IMG/VR virus record: IMGVR_UViG_3300014868_000005
Span: 1-36,645 of that record
Source of the DNA: a virus
Strand: one strand, 5' to 3'
DNA: 36,645 bases
A model generated the notes under the pieces. It worked only from the letters and a program-made list of their open reading frames with translations, was not told the DNA's origin and ran no database searches. The position numbers were made by a program, and so were the translations under genes. Positions 29,409 to 36,645 of the stretch are shown here, piece by piece (the first letter of the stretch is position 1; each line of letters starts with the position of its first letter).

Positions 29409-29923
29409 AAGATGTAATGATAGATTTTGAAACATTAGACACAAGCCCAAATGCCGTTGTCGTACAAATTGGTGCCGTTGAATTTGACCGCACTACAGGT
29501 GAAATTGGTCGAGAATTTAAAGTCAATGTAGATGCACAGTCGGCAGTAAATAGCGGGGCCACCCTTAATGCGTCTACTGTCGAATTTTGGTTAAATCAAA
29601 GCAACGAGGCACGAGCGAGTATTTTAGCCTCACCAAAAATTCCTATTTATGAAGCCTTTGATGACTTAAACAAGTTCTTATCTAACTGTAAATATATATG
29701 GAGCCACGCCACATTTGATTTTGTTATTTTATGTCAAACATTAAACCGTTTACATATTAAACCTAATTTTTCTTATCGCTCGGCTAGAGATATAAGAACA
29801 TTGGTTGATCTATCGGGCGGCGGAACAACTGCTGCACGCGAAGGAACGCACCATGACGCATTGGATGATTGCAGATTTCAAGTAAAATATTGCGTAGAAA
29901 TGATGAAAAGGATTAAAGTATGA
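29405..29923 (+). CDS. DEDDh 3'-5' exonuclease (Rv2179c/RNase T-like)
   Basis: 172 aa. Catalytic residues are visible as MIDFETLDT (D7, E9), HATFDFVIL (D105) and HHDALDDCRFQ, giving the HxAxxD motif with H150 and D155. The sequence VVVQIGAVEFDRTTGEIG is typical of the 3'-5' exoribonuclease family found in many phages and in mycobacterial Rv2179c. It may degrade RNA or DNA 3' ends. It overlaps the HAD phosphatase by four bases, suggesting a shared nucleic-acid turnover module. Confidence 0.86.
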   Translation: MKDVMIDFETLDTSPNAVVVQIGAVEFDRTTGEIGREFKVNVDAQSAVNSGATLNASTVEFWLNQSNEARASILASPKIPIYEAFDDLNKFLSNCKYIWSHATFDFVILCQTLNRLHIKPNFSYRSARDIRTLVDLSGGGTTAAREGTHHDALDDCRFQVKYCVEMMKRIKV

Positions 29924-30177
29924 AAAAATCCGAGACGGCAGAATTTAACTTATTAAGTGTAAAGGTATTCGGTAGTCCCCATGCGTGGCAGCGCCTGACA
30001 AAAAAGGGCATAGTAGTAGGTAGAGACAAGGATTTACCTTATGTGTATCGAAGAGTTAAACTTAGCCCGGCACAGGCTAAACAATACATGATTAAAACCT
30101 TAGAAATGCGCGAAGCTATGGTAAAAGAGATTGAAGAGAAAGGAGAATTATTAGATGTCCGAAGCGAAGAAAAATGA
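29920..30177 (+). CDS. Small basic protein, unknown
   Basis: 85 aa (MKKSETAEFNLLSVKVFGSP). An N-terminal beta part is followed by a helical charged end (LEMREAMVKEIEEKGELLDV). It overlaps both neighbours (4 and 23 bases). The ribosome site of the next gene (AAAGGAG) is inside it. No recognised domain. Confidence 0.58.
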   Translation: MKKSETAEFNLLSVKVFGSPHAWQRLTKKGIVVGRDKDLPYVYRRVKLSPAQAKQYMIKTLEMREAMVKEIEEKGELLDVRSEEK

Positions 30178-30469
30178 TTCAGAAAAAAATAGATTGGAAT
30201 TAGTTCCGCCCGAAGCCATTGACGCACTGGGTAGAGCATTCACATTCGGCGCTAAAAAATACGCAGACGATAATTGGAGAGGCGGCTTTGAGTGGAGACG
30301 ACTTATTGGTGCGGCTCAAAGACACATAAATGCGTTTAATAGATGTCAAGATTTAGACCCAGAATCAGGTTTAAGTCATATTGACCACGCACTGGCTTGT
30401 TTAGCCATGCTTTCTGCTCATATAGAACAAAACATGGGCACAGACAACAGGTATAAAAAAAATGGATAA
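30155..30469 (+). CDS. dATP/dGTP diphosphohydrolase-like protein
   Basis: 104 aa. It matches the small all-helical phage family annotated as dATP/dGTP diphosphohydrolase (DUF5664-like): RLELVPPEAIDALGRAFTFG, AKKYADDNWRGG, LIGAAQRHINAF and DPESGLSHIDHALACLAML. The acidic and His residues of QRH...DPESGLxHxxH are the presumed metal site, as in MazG-type pyrophosphohydrolases. It would adjust purine dNTP pools during replication. MazG relatives take part in base-modified (Z) genomes, but here no PurZ is visible and the polymerase is family B, so I make no such claim. Confidence 0.75.
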   Translation: MSEAKKNDSEKNRLELVPPEAIDALGRAFTFGAKKYADDNWRGGFEWRRLIGAAQRHINAFNRCQDLDPESGLSHIDHALACLAMLSAHIEQNMGTDNRYKKNG

Positions 30470-30746
30470 CGCAGTATTTAATGTCCCATTTGTTATTAAT
30501 AGAGTTAAACAAAGATTTTTAGTTGACGGTATGACCGGAACTGATTATGCATTTGTGTTTTATGACAAACATAAAACTTTTCAACGAACTTATAAGTATA
30601 GATTAGCTGATCTTCTTTTACCTCAAATAAAAGATTTAGAAGTTTTGGAAAAAGAATTTGAAGAAAAATCCTGTACTGATTTTATAAATTTTGTTAATAA
30701 GATAGTTAAAGAACGTATAGAATCTGCCGAGGTCGAAAATGGATAA
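30462..30746 (+). CDS. Small protein, unknown
   Basis: 94 aa (MDNAVFNVPFVINRVKQRFL). An N-terminal beta part is followed by an acidic helical C terminus (PQIKDLEVLEKEFEEKSCTD). It overlaps the preceding gene by 8 bases and the nuclease gene by 8, in a run of overlapping replication genes. No family recognised. Confidence 0.58.
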   Translation: MDNAVFNVPFVINRVKQRFLVDGMTGTDYAFVFYDKHKTFQRTYKYRLADLLLPQIKDLEVLEKEFEEKSCTDFINFVNKIVKERIESAEVENG

Positions 30747-31707
30747 ACCGCTATCTTTTTCTGGGTATAAAAGATTTACTGAATGCCCAAAAAAGTATGA
30801 ATATTATGATATAGATAAGCATCGTCCCGAACAACTGTCCTCCGCGCTCATTGTTGGCTCTATTATCGACGAATGCGTGGGAGCTATTTTAAAGGGCGAG
30901 GACTACGACTTAAATTCAATGATTGAAGAAAATACGTTTAAAGAAATGAGTTTTTTTACTAATGACTTAGACCTTGACCTTATTGACTTGAATTTTTTAG
31001 AGAATCATGCCAGAGATTTAGGATGGACCGGAACCGACGATATAGGTACAGTTTTAAAAGGACTTTTAGCGGACCAAAAGAATCTAAGCGCCGGACAAAC
31101 CAGCCTACTAGCTACAGCAGTTTGGGAAAGTCTACATATTAAAATTACCGCAATGCTCGCATCATTTAACAAATGGATTTTACCTCAGATTAAAAATGCA
31201 AGTGATATTCAGCTTCATTTAGATGACGGAAAGACGCATGGATATTTAGATTTTACTGCGGAACTTAAAGATGGTCGAAAGGTGTTATTTGATCTTAAAA
31301 CTTCTAGTATGCCATATAGTGACGACGCTGTATTAAAATCTCCACAATTAAGTTTATACGCGGCCATGCATAATTATGAATACGCTGGGTTTATTGTACT
31401 GTGTAAAAATTTAAACAAGAACAAAATCAAAACGTGCATCCCGTGTGGAACAAAGGAGAAAGGCGGCAATCGTAAAAACTGCGCAACTTGTAAAGAACCG
31501 TTGGACGTTGTTATGGAACCTACTAGTTTTAGTCAGCTTTTAGTCTCTAAGGTCCCAGAACACAATAAAAGCTTGACAAAAGAAGCTTTGTATGATACGA
31601 TCAAATGTATAGATAATGGTATATTTCCTAGAAATTTGAATAGTTGTTTTAATCAGTATGGCCAAGAATGTCCGTATGTTTCTACTTGTTGGAAAAGAGG
31701 TAAATAA
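30739..31707 (+). CDS. Cas4/RecB-like PD-(D/E)XK nuclease with likely Fe-S cluster
   Basis: 322 aa. The N terminus LSFSGYKRFTECPKKYEYY is the classic opening of Cas4/AddB-type nucleases. Catalytic residues follow as HGYLDF (D171) and LFDLKTSS (D185-x-K187), then SPQLSLYA. C16 plus C303, C311 and C317 near the end could hold a 4Fe-4S cluster as in Cas4 and AddB. A zinc ribbon (C233, C236, C248, C251) is inserted before it. It would resect DNA ends for the ERF protein encoded nearby, forming a two-component recombination system. No cas1 or array is present. Confidence 0.85.
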   Translation: MDKPLSFSGYKRFTECPKKYEYYDIDKHRPEQLSSALIVGSIIDECVGAILKGEDYDLNSMIEENTFKEMSFFTNDLDLDLIDLNFLENHARDLGWTGTDDIGTVLKGLLADQKNLSAGQTSLLATAVWESLHIKITAMLASFNKWILPQIKNASDIQLHLDDGKTHGYLDFTAELKDGRKVLFDLKTSSMPYSDDAVLKSPQLSLYAAMHNYEYAGFIVLCKNLNKNKIKTCIPCGTKEKGGNRKNCATCKEPLDVVMEPTSFSQLLVSKVPEHNKSLTKEALYDTIKCIDNGIFPRNLNSCFNQYGQECPYVSTCWKRGK

Positions 31708-31967
31708 TGGATTACGATGTATGGACAGGTACACCCAGAACGCTTTGTGATGTACTCAGAGAAATGCGGAGTTTATTTCAAACTTATAATTTTTCTTCGA
31801 TGTTGGGTCTTATTGAGGAGTGTCAGATGCTCGCTAACCGCATGGAGGCCCATTTGACTAATGAACAAACATACGAGCGACAAAGAGAAAACATTAAAAA
31901 AGCTAAAAATGAATTACTAGAATTAACAAAAGAAATAGAAAAACTCAAAGGAGAAAAGAATGGATAA
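31707..31967 (+). CDS. Small coiled-coil protein between nuclease and ERF genes
   Basis: 86 aa. The N-terminal part is helical (TLCDVLREMRSLFQTYNFSS). Residues 50-86 are a strong coiled coil (KKAKNELLELTKEIEKLKGE). It overlaps both flanking genes by a few bases. It may be a bridging subunit of the recombination module, but this is inference from position only. Confidence 0.6.
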   Translation: MDYDVWTGTPRTLCDVLREMRSLFQTYNFSSMLGLIEECQMLANRMEAHLTNEQTYERQRENIKKAKNELLELTKEIEKLKGEKNG

Positions 31968-32433
31968 ACCCCAAACAATCGGCCCAGATGCCAGACTGAA
32001 ATTTCATACAGCTTTATTAGCTTTCCATAATGATATGGAGGTTGTTAAGCGCGATGAATCAAACCCATTTTATAAATCTAAATATGTACCATTGCCTAAA
32101 ATGTTAGCGGCAATTCGTCCTATTGCGTCCAAACATGGCTTTATTCTTAGTCAGCCTGTCGATATTATTAACACTCAGAATGGAGCGCGTAACGTAGTTA
32201 CTACATTTCTAACTCATGCTGAAACTGGGTTGAATGAAGCGTCTAAAATTATGATTGCAGAACAGGCTGATATGCAGAAAGTTGGATTAGCTATTACTTA
32301 TGGCCGCCGCCAAACTTTGTCGGCATTAGTTGGTCTTGAAGAGGCCGACGACGACGGAAATGAATTAGTTGGAAACAAAGTTACTGCACCTAAAGTAAGT
32401 AAAACTGCCGTTGCTGCAAAGAATAAATTCTAA
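31960..32433 (+). CDS. ERF-family single-strand annealing protein
   Basis: 157 aa. The ERF signature is clear: NPFYKSKYVPLPKMLAAIRP near the N terminus, and QKVGLAITYGRRQTLSALVG followed by LEEADDDGNE. The C terminus is a short basic tail. ERF proteins form rings and anneal complementary single strands, supporting recombination-dependent replication. The Cas4-like nuclease two genes upstream would make its substrates. Confidence 0.92.
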   Translation: MDKPQTIGPDARLKFHTALLAFHNDMEVVKRDESNPFYKSKYVPLPKMLAAIRPIASKHGFILSQPVDIINTQNGARNVVTTFLTHAETGLNEASKIMIAEQADMQKVGLAITYGRRQTLSALVGLEEADDDGNELVGNKVTAPKVSKTAVAAKNKF

Positions 32434-32552
32434 TGAAGGACTTAATACAGACAGCACTTGGTGTATTTTTCTTGCTTGGTATAGTCGCATTAATTTTTTT
32501 AAGCGCGGCTGCCCCAGTTTTAATTTCCCTCAAACTTTTAGGAGTAATATAA
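32433..32552 (+). CDS. 39-aa single-pass membrane miniprotein
   Basis: MKDLIQTALGVFFLLGIVAL followed by more hydrophobic residues and SLKLLGVI. The ATG overlaps the ERF stop as TAATG, and it fills the gap before the primase-helicase gene, whose GGAG ribosome site is in its last codons. One membrane helix at about 7-33. Function unknown. Confidence 0.58.
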   Translation: MKDLIQTALGVFFLLGIVALIFLSAAAPVLISLKLLGVI

Positions 32553-32555
32553 TAT

Positions 32556-34064
32556 ATGCGTATTTCTATTGGCGAAGATAATGTAAATTTTAAACCAGTC
32601 GAAGTTAATAGCTTGGCAGAATTTATTAATTATGCGACCCAATATAATTACAGCACTGGGGTCTTTAGGAATGATTATCGTAATAAAGCTAACTTCTTAG
32701 AGGCCCAATCAATTGCTATAGACGTTGACAATGACGACCCCAATAATAACTATACCATTGAAGATGCTGCATTACATTTTATTAATTATAAACATATTAT
32801 TATGCCATCCAAGTCACACCGTATCGAAAAAAACGGTAGAATTGCTGATCGTTTCCGCGTTATCCTATTCCTAGAGGATAAGATCGAAGATGCCAAAGAT
32901 TTTACAGCGACTTGGAATGAGCTTCTCAAATTTTATCCTGCGGCGGATTTGGCGTGTAAAGACGCGTCAAGATTTTATTATCCGTCTACCGATGTACATA
33001 GTATTACCGACGAAGGTAAATGTTGGCCTGTCACTAAATATGTAGCACCAATCGTGCCTTCAGTCGTACCCGAATCTAATTCTAGCTTGGGTCAATTATC
33101 TGCCTCCACAATGCAATTTCTTACTTATGGAGCGCCTGCTGGTAAGCGTAATGTTCGCCTGTTTAAAGCGGCTAAGGATATGCAAGAACAAGGATTTGGC
33201 CTAGAAGAATGTAAGCTTCGTGTTAGTATGATGATTCAGGCAACTGCAAATTGGGGCACAGACTTTCTTAATGAAACTGACATCATGACAATTAATAACG
33301 CATATAAAGAGACACCAAAATATCAACCCAGAGAAGGTGAAGTGACTCGTAAATCTGTATTTAACTTTCAATCAATAGATACTATGGTTAAAGAGGCCGG
33401 AAATGTTAACTGGCTGGTAGAAGATTTATTAACGGTCGGCGGCTTTAGTATTATGGTCGGTCCACCCAAAACAGGTAAATCTACACTTGTGCGCCAATTA
33501 ATTAAATCCATTGCGCATGGGTCTGAGTTTCTTGGTCGCAAAGTACAAAAAGGCGGCATTCTATATTTGACATTTGAAGAACAGCCAAGTATTCTCAAAG
33601 AACAATTCAACGCCATAGGTATTACATCTCGTGACCCAGTTATTGTACACGTTGGGTCTGTATTTGATGATCGAGCATTGCCAGATTTAGAGGAGGCAAT
33701 TCATGAGTTTACTCCGCAACTTGTTGTATTAGATACGATGTTTGATATTAGTCAATTGGAAAGTATTGATAACTATAAAGAGGTAAAAGATGCCCTTGCA
33801 AAAATCCGAAATATCGCGCGTAACACTGAGGCGCATATTCTCGGCGTTCATCACACAAACAAGACAGGCAAATTCATGGGGTCACAGGCGATCTTTGGCG
33901 CGGTTGATGCTATGATTACTTTTGTGCAAGAGCGTGAACGTAGATATTTGTTCAGCACTGGTAAACACGGGGTTCATTTCCAAGATCAAGAAATATTGTT
34001 TAACCCAACTAATCAGAGCTATGTACTTGGAGACGTTCGAGAGCGAAAGGTCGATAGACTATGA
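32556..34064 (+). CDS. Primase-helicase (AEP primase domain plus RepA/RecA-like ATPase)
   Basis: 502 aa. Residues 1-150 look like an archaeo-eukaryotic primase palm: AIDVDND with D56/D58, PSKSHR with H88 (the sxH motif), DRFRVILFLE, and the acidic third motif near ACKDASRFYYPS. Residues 290-500 are a RepA/DnaB-like P-loop ATPase with Walker A GPPKTGKST (302-310), Walker B VVLDTMFD and sensor segment LGVHHTNK. It should unwind DNA and lay primers at the phage fork, directly feeding the family B polymerase whose gene overlaps its end. Confidence 0.84.
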   Translation: MRISIGEDNVNFKPVEVNSLAEFINYATQYNYSTGVFRNDYRNKANFLEAQSIAIDVDNDDPNNNYTIEDAALHFINYKHIIMPSKSHRIEKNGRIADRFRVILFLEDKIEDAKDFTATWNELLKFYPAADLACKDASRFYYPSTDVHSITDEGKCWPVTKYVAPIVPSVVPESNSSLGQLSASTMQFLTYGAPAGKRNVRLFKAAKDMQEQGFGLEECKLRVSMMIQATANWGTDFLNETDIMTINNAYKETPKYQPREGEVTRKSVFNFQSIDTMVKEAGNVNWLVEDLLTVGGFSIMVGPPKTGKSTLVRQLIKSIAHGSEFLGRKVQKGGILYLTFEEQPSILKEQFNAIGITSRDPVIVHVGSVFDDRALPDLEEAIHEFTPQLVVLDTMFDISQLESIDNYKEVKDALAKIRNIARNTEAHILGVHHTNKTGKFMGSQAIFGAVDAMITFVQERERRYLFSTGKHGVHFQDQEILFNPTNQSYVLGDVRERKVDRL

Positions 34065-36208
34065 ATAATCCATTAATATACGGTAAAGACCCGGTTAAAC
34101 GCATCGTTGGTTCTGAAGTAATGAAAGATTATCTTATTAATTATATTGCAGATGGAAATAAAACTATTACAGAAAAACGACCCTTCTATTATTATGTACT
34201 TTTAGAAGAATATGATGATAGTCATGAGTGCGGCAGACTTGGCGGCAAGAATGATTTCCAGTATTTCGTAAAGTTTAAAACAAAGGGCGCTGCATATAAC
34301 TATTGCCGAGGATTAGATTATGAAGGTAAGAAGTATTATCGTTGTTACAATCCAGTTGAATCTGCTATGTTGCGCGAAGGATTTACTTTTTATAAAGATA
34401 TGAAAGTTAATGATGTCTCGGTATTATCCTTTGACATTGAAACCACAGGAGTAACAATCAATGATGAAAGTTTTGTCTTACTTATTTCAAATACCTATCG
34501 TAGTCGGTCTGGCGATGTTTCACGCCGCGTGTTTGACTTTAACAGTTTCGACAGTGCTAAGGATATGCTCAATGCTTGGTGTGAATGGGTTAGGGGAGTT
34601 GACCCAGATATCATGCTCGGGCATAACATTTTTAATTTTGACTTTCCTTATTTGCATAAAGTCGCTACACTCAACGGAACAAAACTAAACCTAGGCCGTA
34701 ATGCAAGTCCAATTGAATTTGATAGACATACCAGGGAGTTCCGCAAAGACGGCTCCCAGAGCTATGACTACATCAACGCTAGTATATTTGGACGAGAGAT
34801 TGTTGATACATTTTTTCTATCTATGAAATATGACATTGGTAGACAGTATCCTAATTATGGATTAAAGGCTATCATAGCTCATGAAGGGTTACAAAAGGCT
34901 GATCGCCAATTCTGGGACTTTGAAAAAGTTCGCGAGCCATGGAATAATCCTAGCGAATGGTCTAAGTTTATTCAGTATTGTAAAGATGACTCAGATGACG
35001 CGCTGGCACTTTTTGATTTAATGATACCACAGTTTTTTTATTATGCTCAGAGTATCCCTAAGTCTTTTCAGGAAATTATAAACTCAGCAACAGGGTCACA
35101 GGTAAACTCGTTTATGATGCGAGCATATTTACAGGATAGTTTAGCCGTGCCTGCCGCGACGGAAAAGGCAGATTTTAAAGGAGCGGATGTAATTGGAAAC
35201 CCTGGTTTATATAAGAATGTCTATAAGGTTGACGTGGCGTCTCTTTATCCTTCTATCATGTTATCATACGAAGTTGCCGACAAGAAAAAAGACCCAGAGA
35301 ACCGATTCCTTCAAGCTGTTAAATTCTTTACTGAGCAACGATTGGCCGACAAACTTGCATACAAAGAAACGGGCGAACGTATTTACAAGGATTTATCGGA
35401 TGGTCGTAAGATTATGATTAACAGTTTTTATGGTTTTATGGGTGCGCCTGGTTTGAACTTTAATTATCCAGTTGGGGCCGCGTTGGTAACAGAAAAGGGC
35501 CGAGAGATATTGGATATTGCAATTCAATGGTGTTTTAAAAAGGACTTTAGGCTTGTTAATGCCGATACCGATAGTATCAGTTTTGAGGCACCCGAGGGTC
35601 TCTCTATGCAGAATTGTCTAGCAGAAATTAACGCGCTGTCCCCTAAAGGTATTTCTTGGGAGGATGACGGCATCTATGACAGTTTCCTTGTTGTAAAATC
35701 TAAAAATTATGCAATGAAACGCGGAGATAAGGTTACAATTAAGGGGTCTGGTCTTAAGGCAACAATGAAGGAACCTGCATTAGTTAAAGTTTTAGAACAG
35801 TCTATTAAGTGGTTACTTGACGGTAAAGTTGATCGAGTATATCACAATTACGTTAATCATGCATATTACATACATAAAGGTATAGATAATATTAAAGATT
35901 GGTGTAGTAAAAAAACCGTAACTAAAGCGGTTCTTACGCCTAAACGTAAGCAGGAGGCAAACATACTTGAGGCACTTGCTGGAGAAAATATTCAAGAGGG
36001 CGACAAGTATCGAATGTTCTTTGAAACATCTGAAAAGTTATGTCTGGAGAAAAATTTTAAGGGCGAATACGATAAAGATAGGTTATATGAAAAGCTTTAT
36101 AATTCTATATATGTGCTTGCGCCAGTTCTTGATATGGAGAATTTTTTAAACTATAAGCTTAAACGAAACAAGAAATTATTAGAGGATTTGAATGAATCAA
36201 CTAGATAA
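34061..36208 (+). CDS. Family B DNA polymerase
   Basis: 715 aa replicative polymerase. The 3'-5' proofreading domain has Exo I FDIETTG (124-130), Exo II GHNIFNFDFPYL (187-198) and Exo III YCKDDSDDAL (306-315). The polymerase domain has motif A DVASLYPSI (391-399), motif B with K450 and NSFYGFMG (454-461), and motif C ADTDS (501-505). Length and motifs fit the RB69-like/short phage PolB class; there is no TPR insertion diagnostic of protein-primed enzymes that I can identify. It overlaps the primase-helicase gene by four bases. Confidence 0.95.
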   Translation: MNNPLIYGKDPVKRIVGSEVMKDYLINYIADGNKTITEKRPFYYYVLLEEYDDSHECGRLGGKNDFQYFVKFKTKGAAYNYCRGLDYEGKKYYRCYNPVESAMLREGFTFYKDMKVNDVSVLSFDIETTGVTINDESFVLLISNTYRSRSGDVSRRVFDFNSFDSAKDMLNAWCEWVRGVDPDIMLGHNIFNFDFPYLHKVATLNGTKLNLGRNASPIEFDRHTREFRKDGSQSYDYINASIFGREIVDTFFLSMKYDIGRQYPNYGLKAIIAHEGLQKADRQFWDFEKVREPWNNPSEWSKFIQYCKDDSDDALALFDLMIPQFFYYAQSIPKSFQEIINSATGSQVNSFMMRAYLQDSLAVPAATEKADFKGADVIGNPGLYKNVYKVDVASLYPSIMLSYEVADKKKDPENRFLQAVKFFTEQRLADKLAYKETGERIYKDLSDGRKIMINSFYGFMGAPGLNFNYPVGAALVTEKGREILDIAIQWCFKKDFRLVNADTDSISFEAPEGLSMQNCLAEINALSPKGISWEDDGIYDSFLVVKSKNYAMKRGDKVTIKGSGLKATMKEPALVKVLEQSIKWLLDGKVDRVYHNYVNHAYYIHKGIDNIKDWCSKKTVTKAVLTPKRKQEANILEALAGENIQEGDKYRMFFETSEKLCLEKNFKGEYDKDRLYEKLYNSIYVLAPVLDMENFLNYKLKRNKKLLEDLNESTR

Positions 36209-36437
36209 AGCCGAAATAAAGCAGATTGCCCAAGATTTATTTATGCGTACTAGTCATGAGAAGATGTTTGATTTAGTTATTGATGCTGTCGAACATTGGT
36301 TTAAGACAAAGAATAAAGTAGTTGTTGACTACTGGGTCTTAAAGGCATTTAGAGAAGAGATTGAATACTTAAATAAAAAGGCCGCCGAGGGGGAGAGGGA
36401 GGCATCTCCAAGTCCTCGGGGCCAGCAATCAGATTAA
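36192..36437 (+). CDS. Small helical protein after polymerase
   Basis: 81 aa (MNQLDKAEIKQIAQDLFMRT), with AGAGGA before an ATG inside the polymerase gene end. Helical, with a basic Trp-containing centre (AVEHWFKTKNKVVVDYWVLK) and a low-complexity tail (EGEREASPSPRGQQSD). It could be a polymerase accessory protein by position, but no domain is recognised. It is the last gene of the rightward cluster. Confidence 0.6.
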   Translation: MNQLDKAEIKQIAQDLFMRTSHEKMFDLVIDAVEHWFKTKNKVVVDYWVLKAFREEIEYLNKKAAEGEREASPSPRGQQSD

Positions 36438-36458
36438 GTTTAATAGATTCTGTATATC

Positions 36459-36473
36459 TATACCCTAGGTATA
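36459..36473. terminator. Possible bidirectional terminator hairpin between convergent genes
   Basis: TATACC/GGTATA, a perfect six-base stem with a 3-base loop, in the 46-base gap between the rightward early cluster and the leftward glycine-rich gene. Being AT-rich it is weak, but its place between converging genes fits transcription termination. Confidence 0.35.
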
Positions 36474-36483
36474 TTATTATCGA

Positions 36484-36645
36484 CTAAGTTCTTTTCCACA
36501 TAATTCTACAAAGACCATTGCCGCCATCTCCGCCGCCGCCAGCATTTTGATATGCGCCGCCGCCTCCGCCTCCGTTAGACCCATTTTGTCCTGGGCCAAA
36601 TCCAGCATCGCCGATGGTGCCGCCAGCCGCGCCTCCGTTACCATA
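36484..36645 (-). CDS. Glycine-rich C terminus of leftward protein, probably a tail fibre or adhesin (cut by window edge)
   Basis: The last 53 codons of a leftward gene that enters from the right edge. The frame reads YGNGGAAGGTIGDAGFGPGQ, continues through long Gly runs interrupted by Asn, Ala and Asp, and ends GLCRIMWKRT before the stop at 36486. Glycine-rich tips of this kind occur in fibre and adhesin domains of phages (polyglycine helix sandwiches) and face the receptor. The coding strand is GC-rich because of GGC/GGA codons, unlike its surroundings. If the genome is circular, it would belong to the tail operon continuing beyond position 1. Confidence 0.65.
   Translation of the reverse strand, partial: YGNGGAAGGTIGDAGFGPGQNGSNGGGGGGAYQNAGGGGDGGNGLCRIMWKRT

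Noticed and set aside
30155-30469. Marker of a 2-aminoadenine (Z) genome
   Set aside because: A dATP/dGTP diphosphohydrolase-like gene alone is not enough; no PurZ is visible and the polymerase is family B.
30739-31707. CRISPR-Cas component (Cas4)
   Set aside because: Cas4-like features are present, but no repeats, cas1 or cas2 are seen and the neighbours are phage recombination genes, so it is a phage nuclease.

Overview
The window is most of an AT-rich tailed-phage genome with a siphovirus layout: long-tail tape measure, tail tube and G/GT chaperone, and no sheath. The host is very probably Gram-negative. The phage encodes a T7-lysozyme-type amidase, two lipoproteins with lipoboxes, an exported ClpP-like protein and two consensus sigma-54 promoters. 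The collagen-like lipoprotein and the lipoprotein metallopeptidase recall proteins of predatory Bdellovibrio-like bacteria and their phages, but that host guess is weak. No integrase or recognisable CI-type repressor is present in the part shown. Both ends of the window cut through leftward genes.

Layout. (1) 1-15667, all leftward: virion genes in the order terminase small and large subunits, portal, two morphogenesis-like proteins, scaffold, major capsid, a fibre-like protein with repeats, holin, connector and tail-completion proteins, tail tube, G/GT chaperones made by a -1 frameshift, tape measure, and distal tail proteins. (2) 15732-17569, rightward: amidase, exported ClpP-like protein, PD-(D/E)XK nuclease and a membrane protein. 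(3) 17447-21118, leftward: small accessory genes, one odd tRNA, a strong sigma-70-type promoter, and a collagen-like lipoprotein. (4) 21131-22291: about 1.1 kb with no convincing gene but several hairpins, fed by a near-consensus leftward promoter; this is a candidate long structured RNA. (5) 22292-25748, leftward: an accessory operon with a small HTH-like protein, an amidoligase, a class II glutamine amidotransferase, a coiled-coil protein, a mini membrane protein and a lipoprotein metallopeptidase. (6) 25749-26169: a divergent control region with two sigma-54 promoters, repeated operator-like sites, and a sigma-70-type promoter bracketed by a 29-bp direct repeat. (7) 26170-36437, rightward: early and replication genes, including a ClpP-like protease, DEDD exonucleases, a HAD phosphatase, a nucleotide pyrophosphohydrolase, a Cas4-like nuclease, an ERF annealing protein, an AEP primase-helicase and a family B DNA polymerase. 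(8) The far right end holds the C terminus of a leftward glycine-rich protein, probably a tail fibre.

How it fits together. The phage supplies its own replication fork (primase-helicase, PolB) and recombination pair (ERF plus Cas4-like nuclease). Virion genes are expressed leftward, with a recurring 10-mer, GACTATACTA, that may mark late promoters. The most unusual parts are the amidoligase/amidotransferase operon, the sigma-54 control of the rightward genes, and the apparently non-coding 1.1-kb transcript region.
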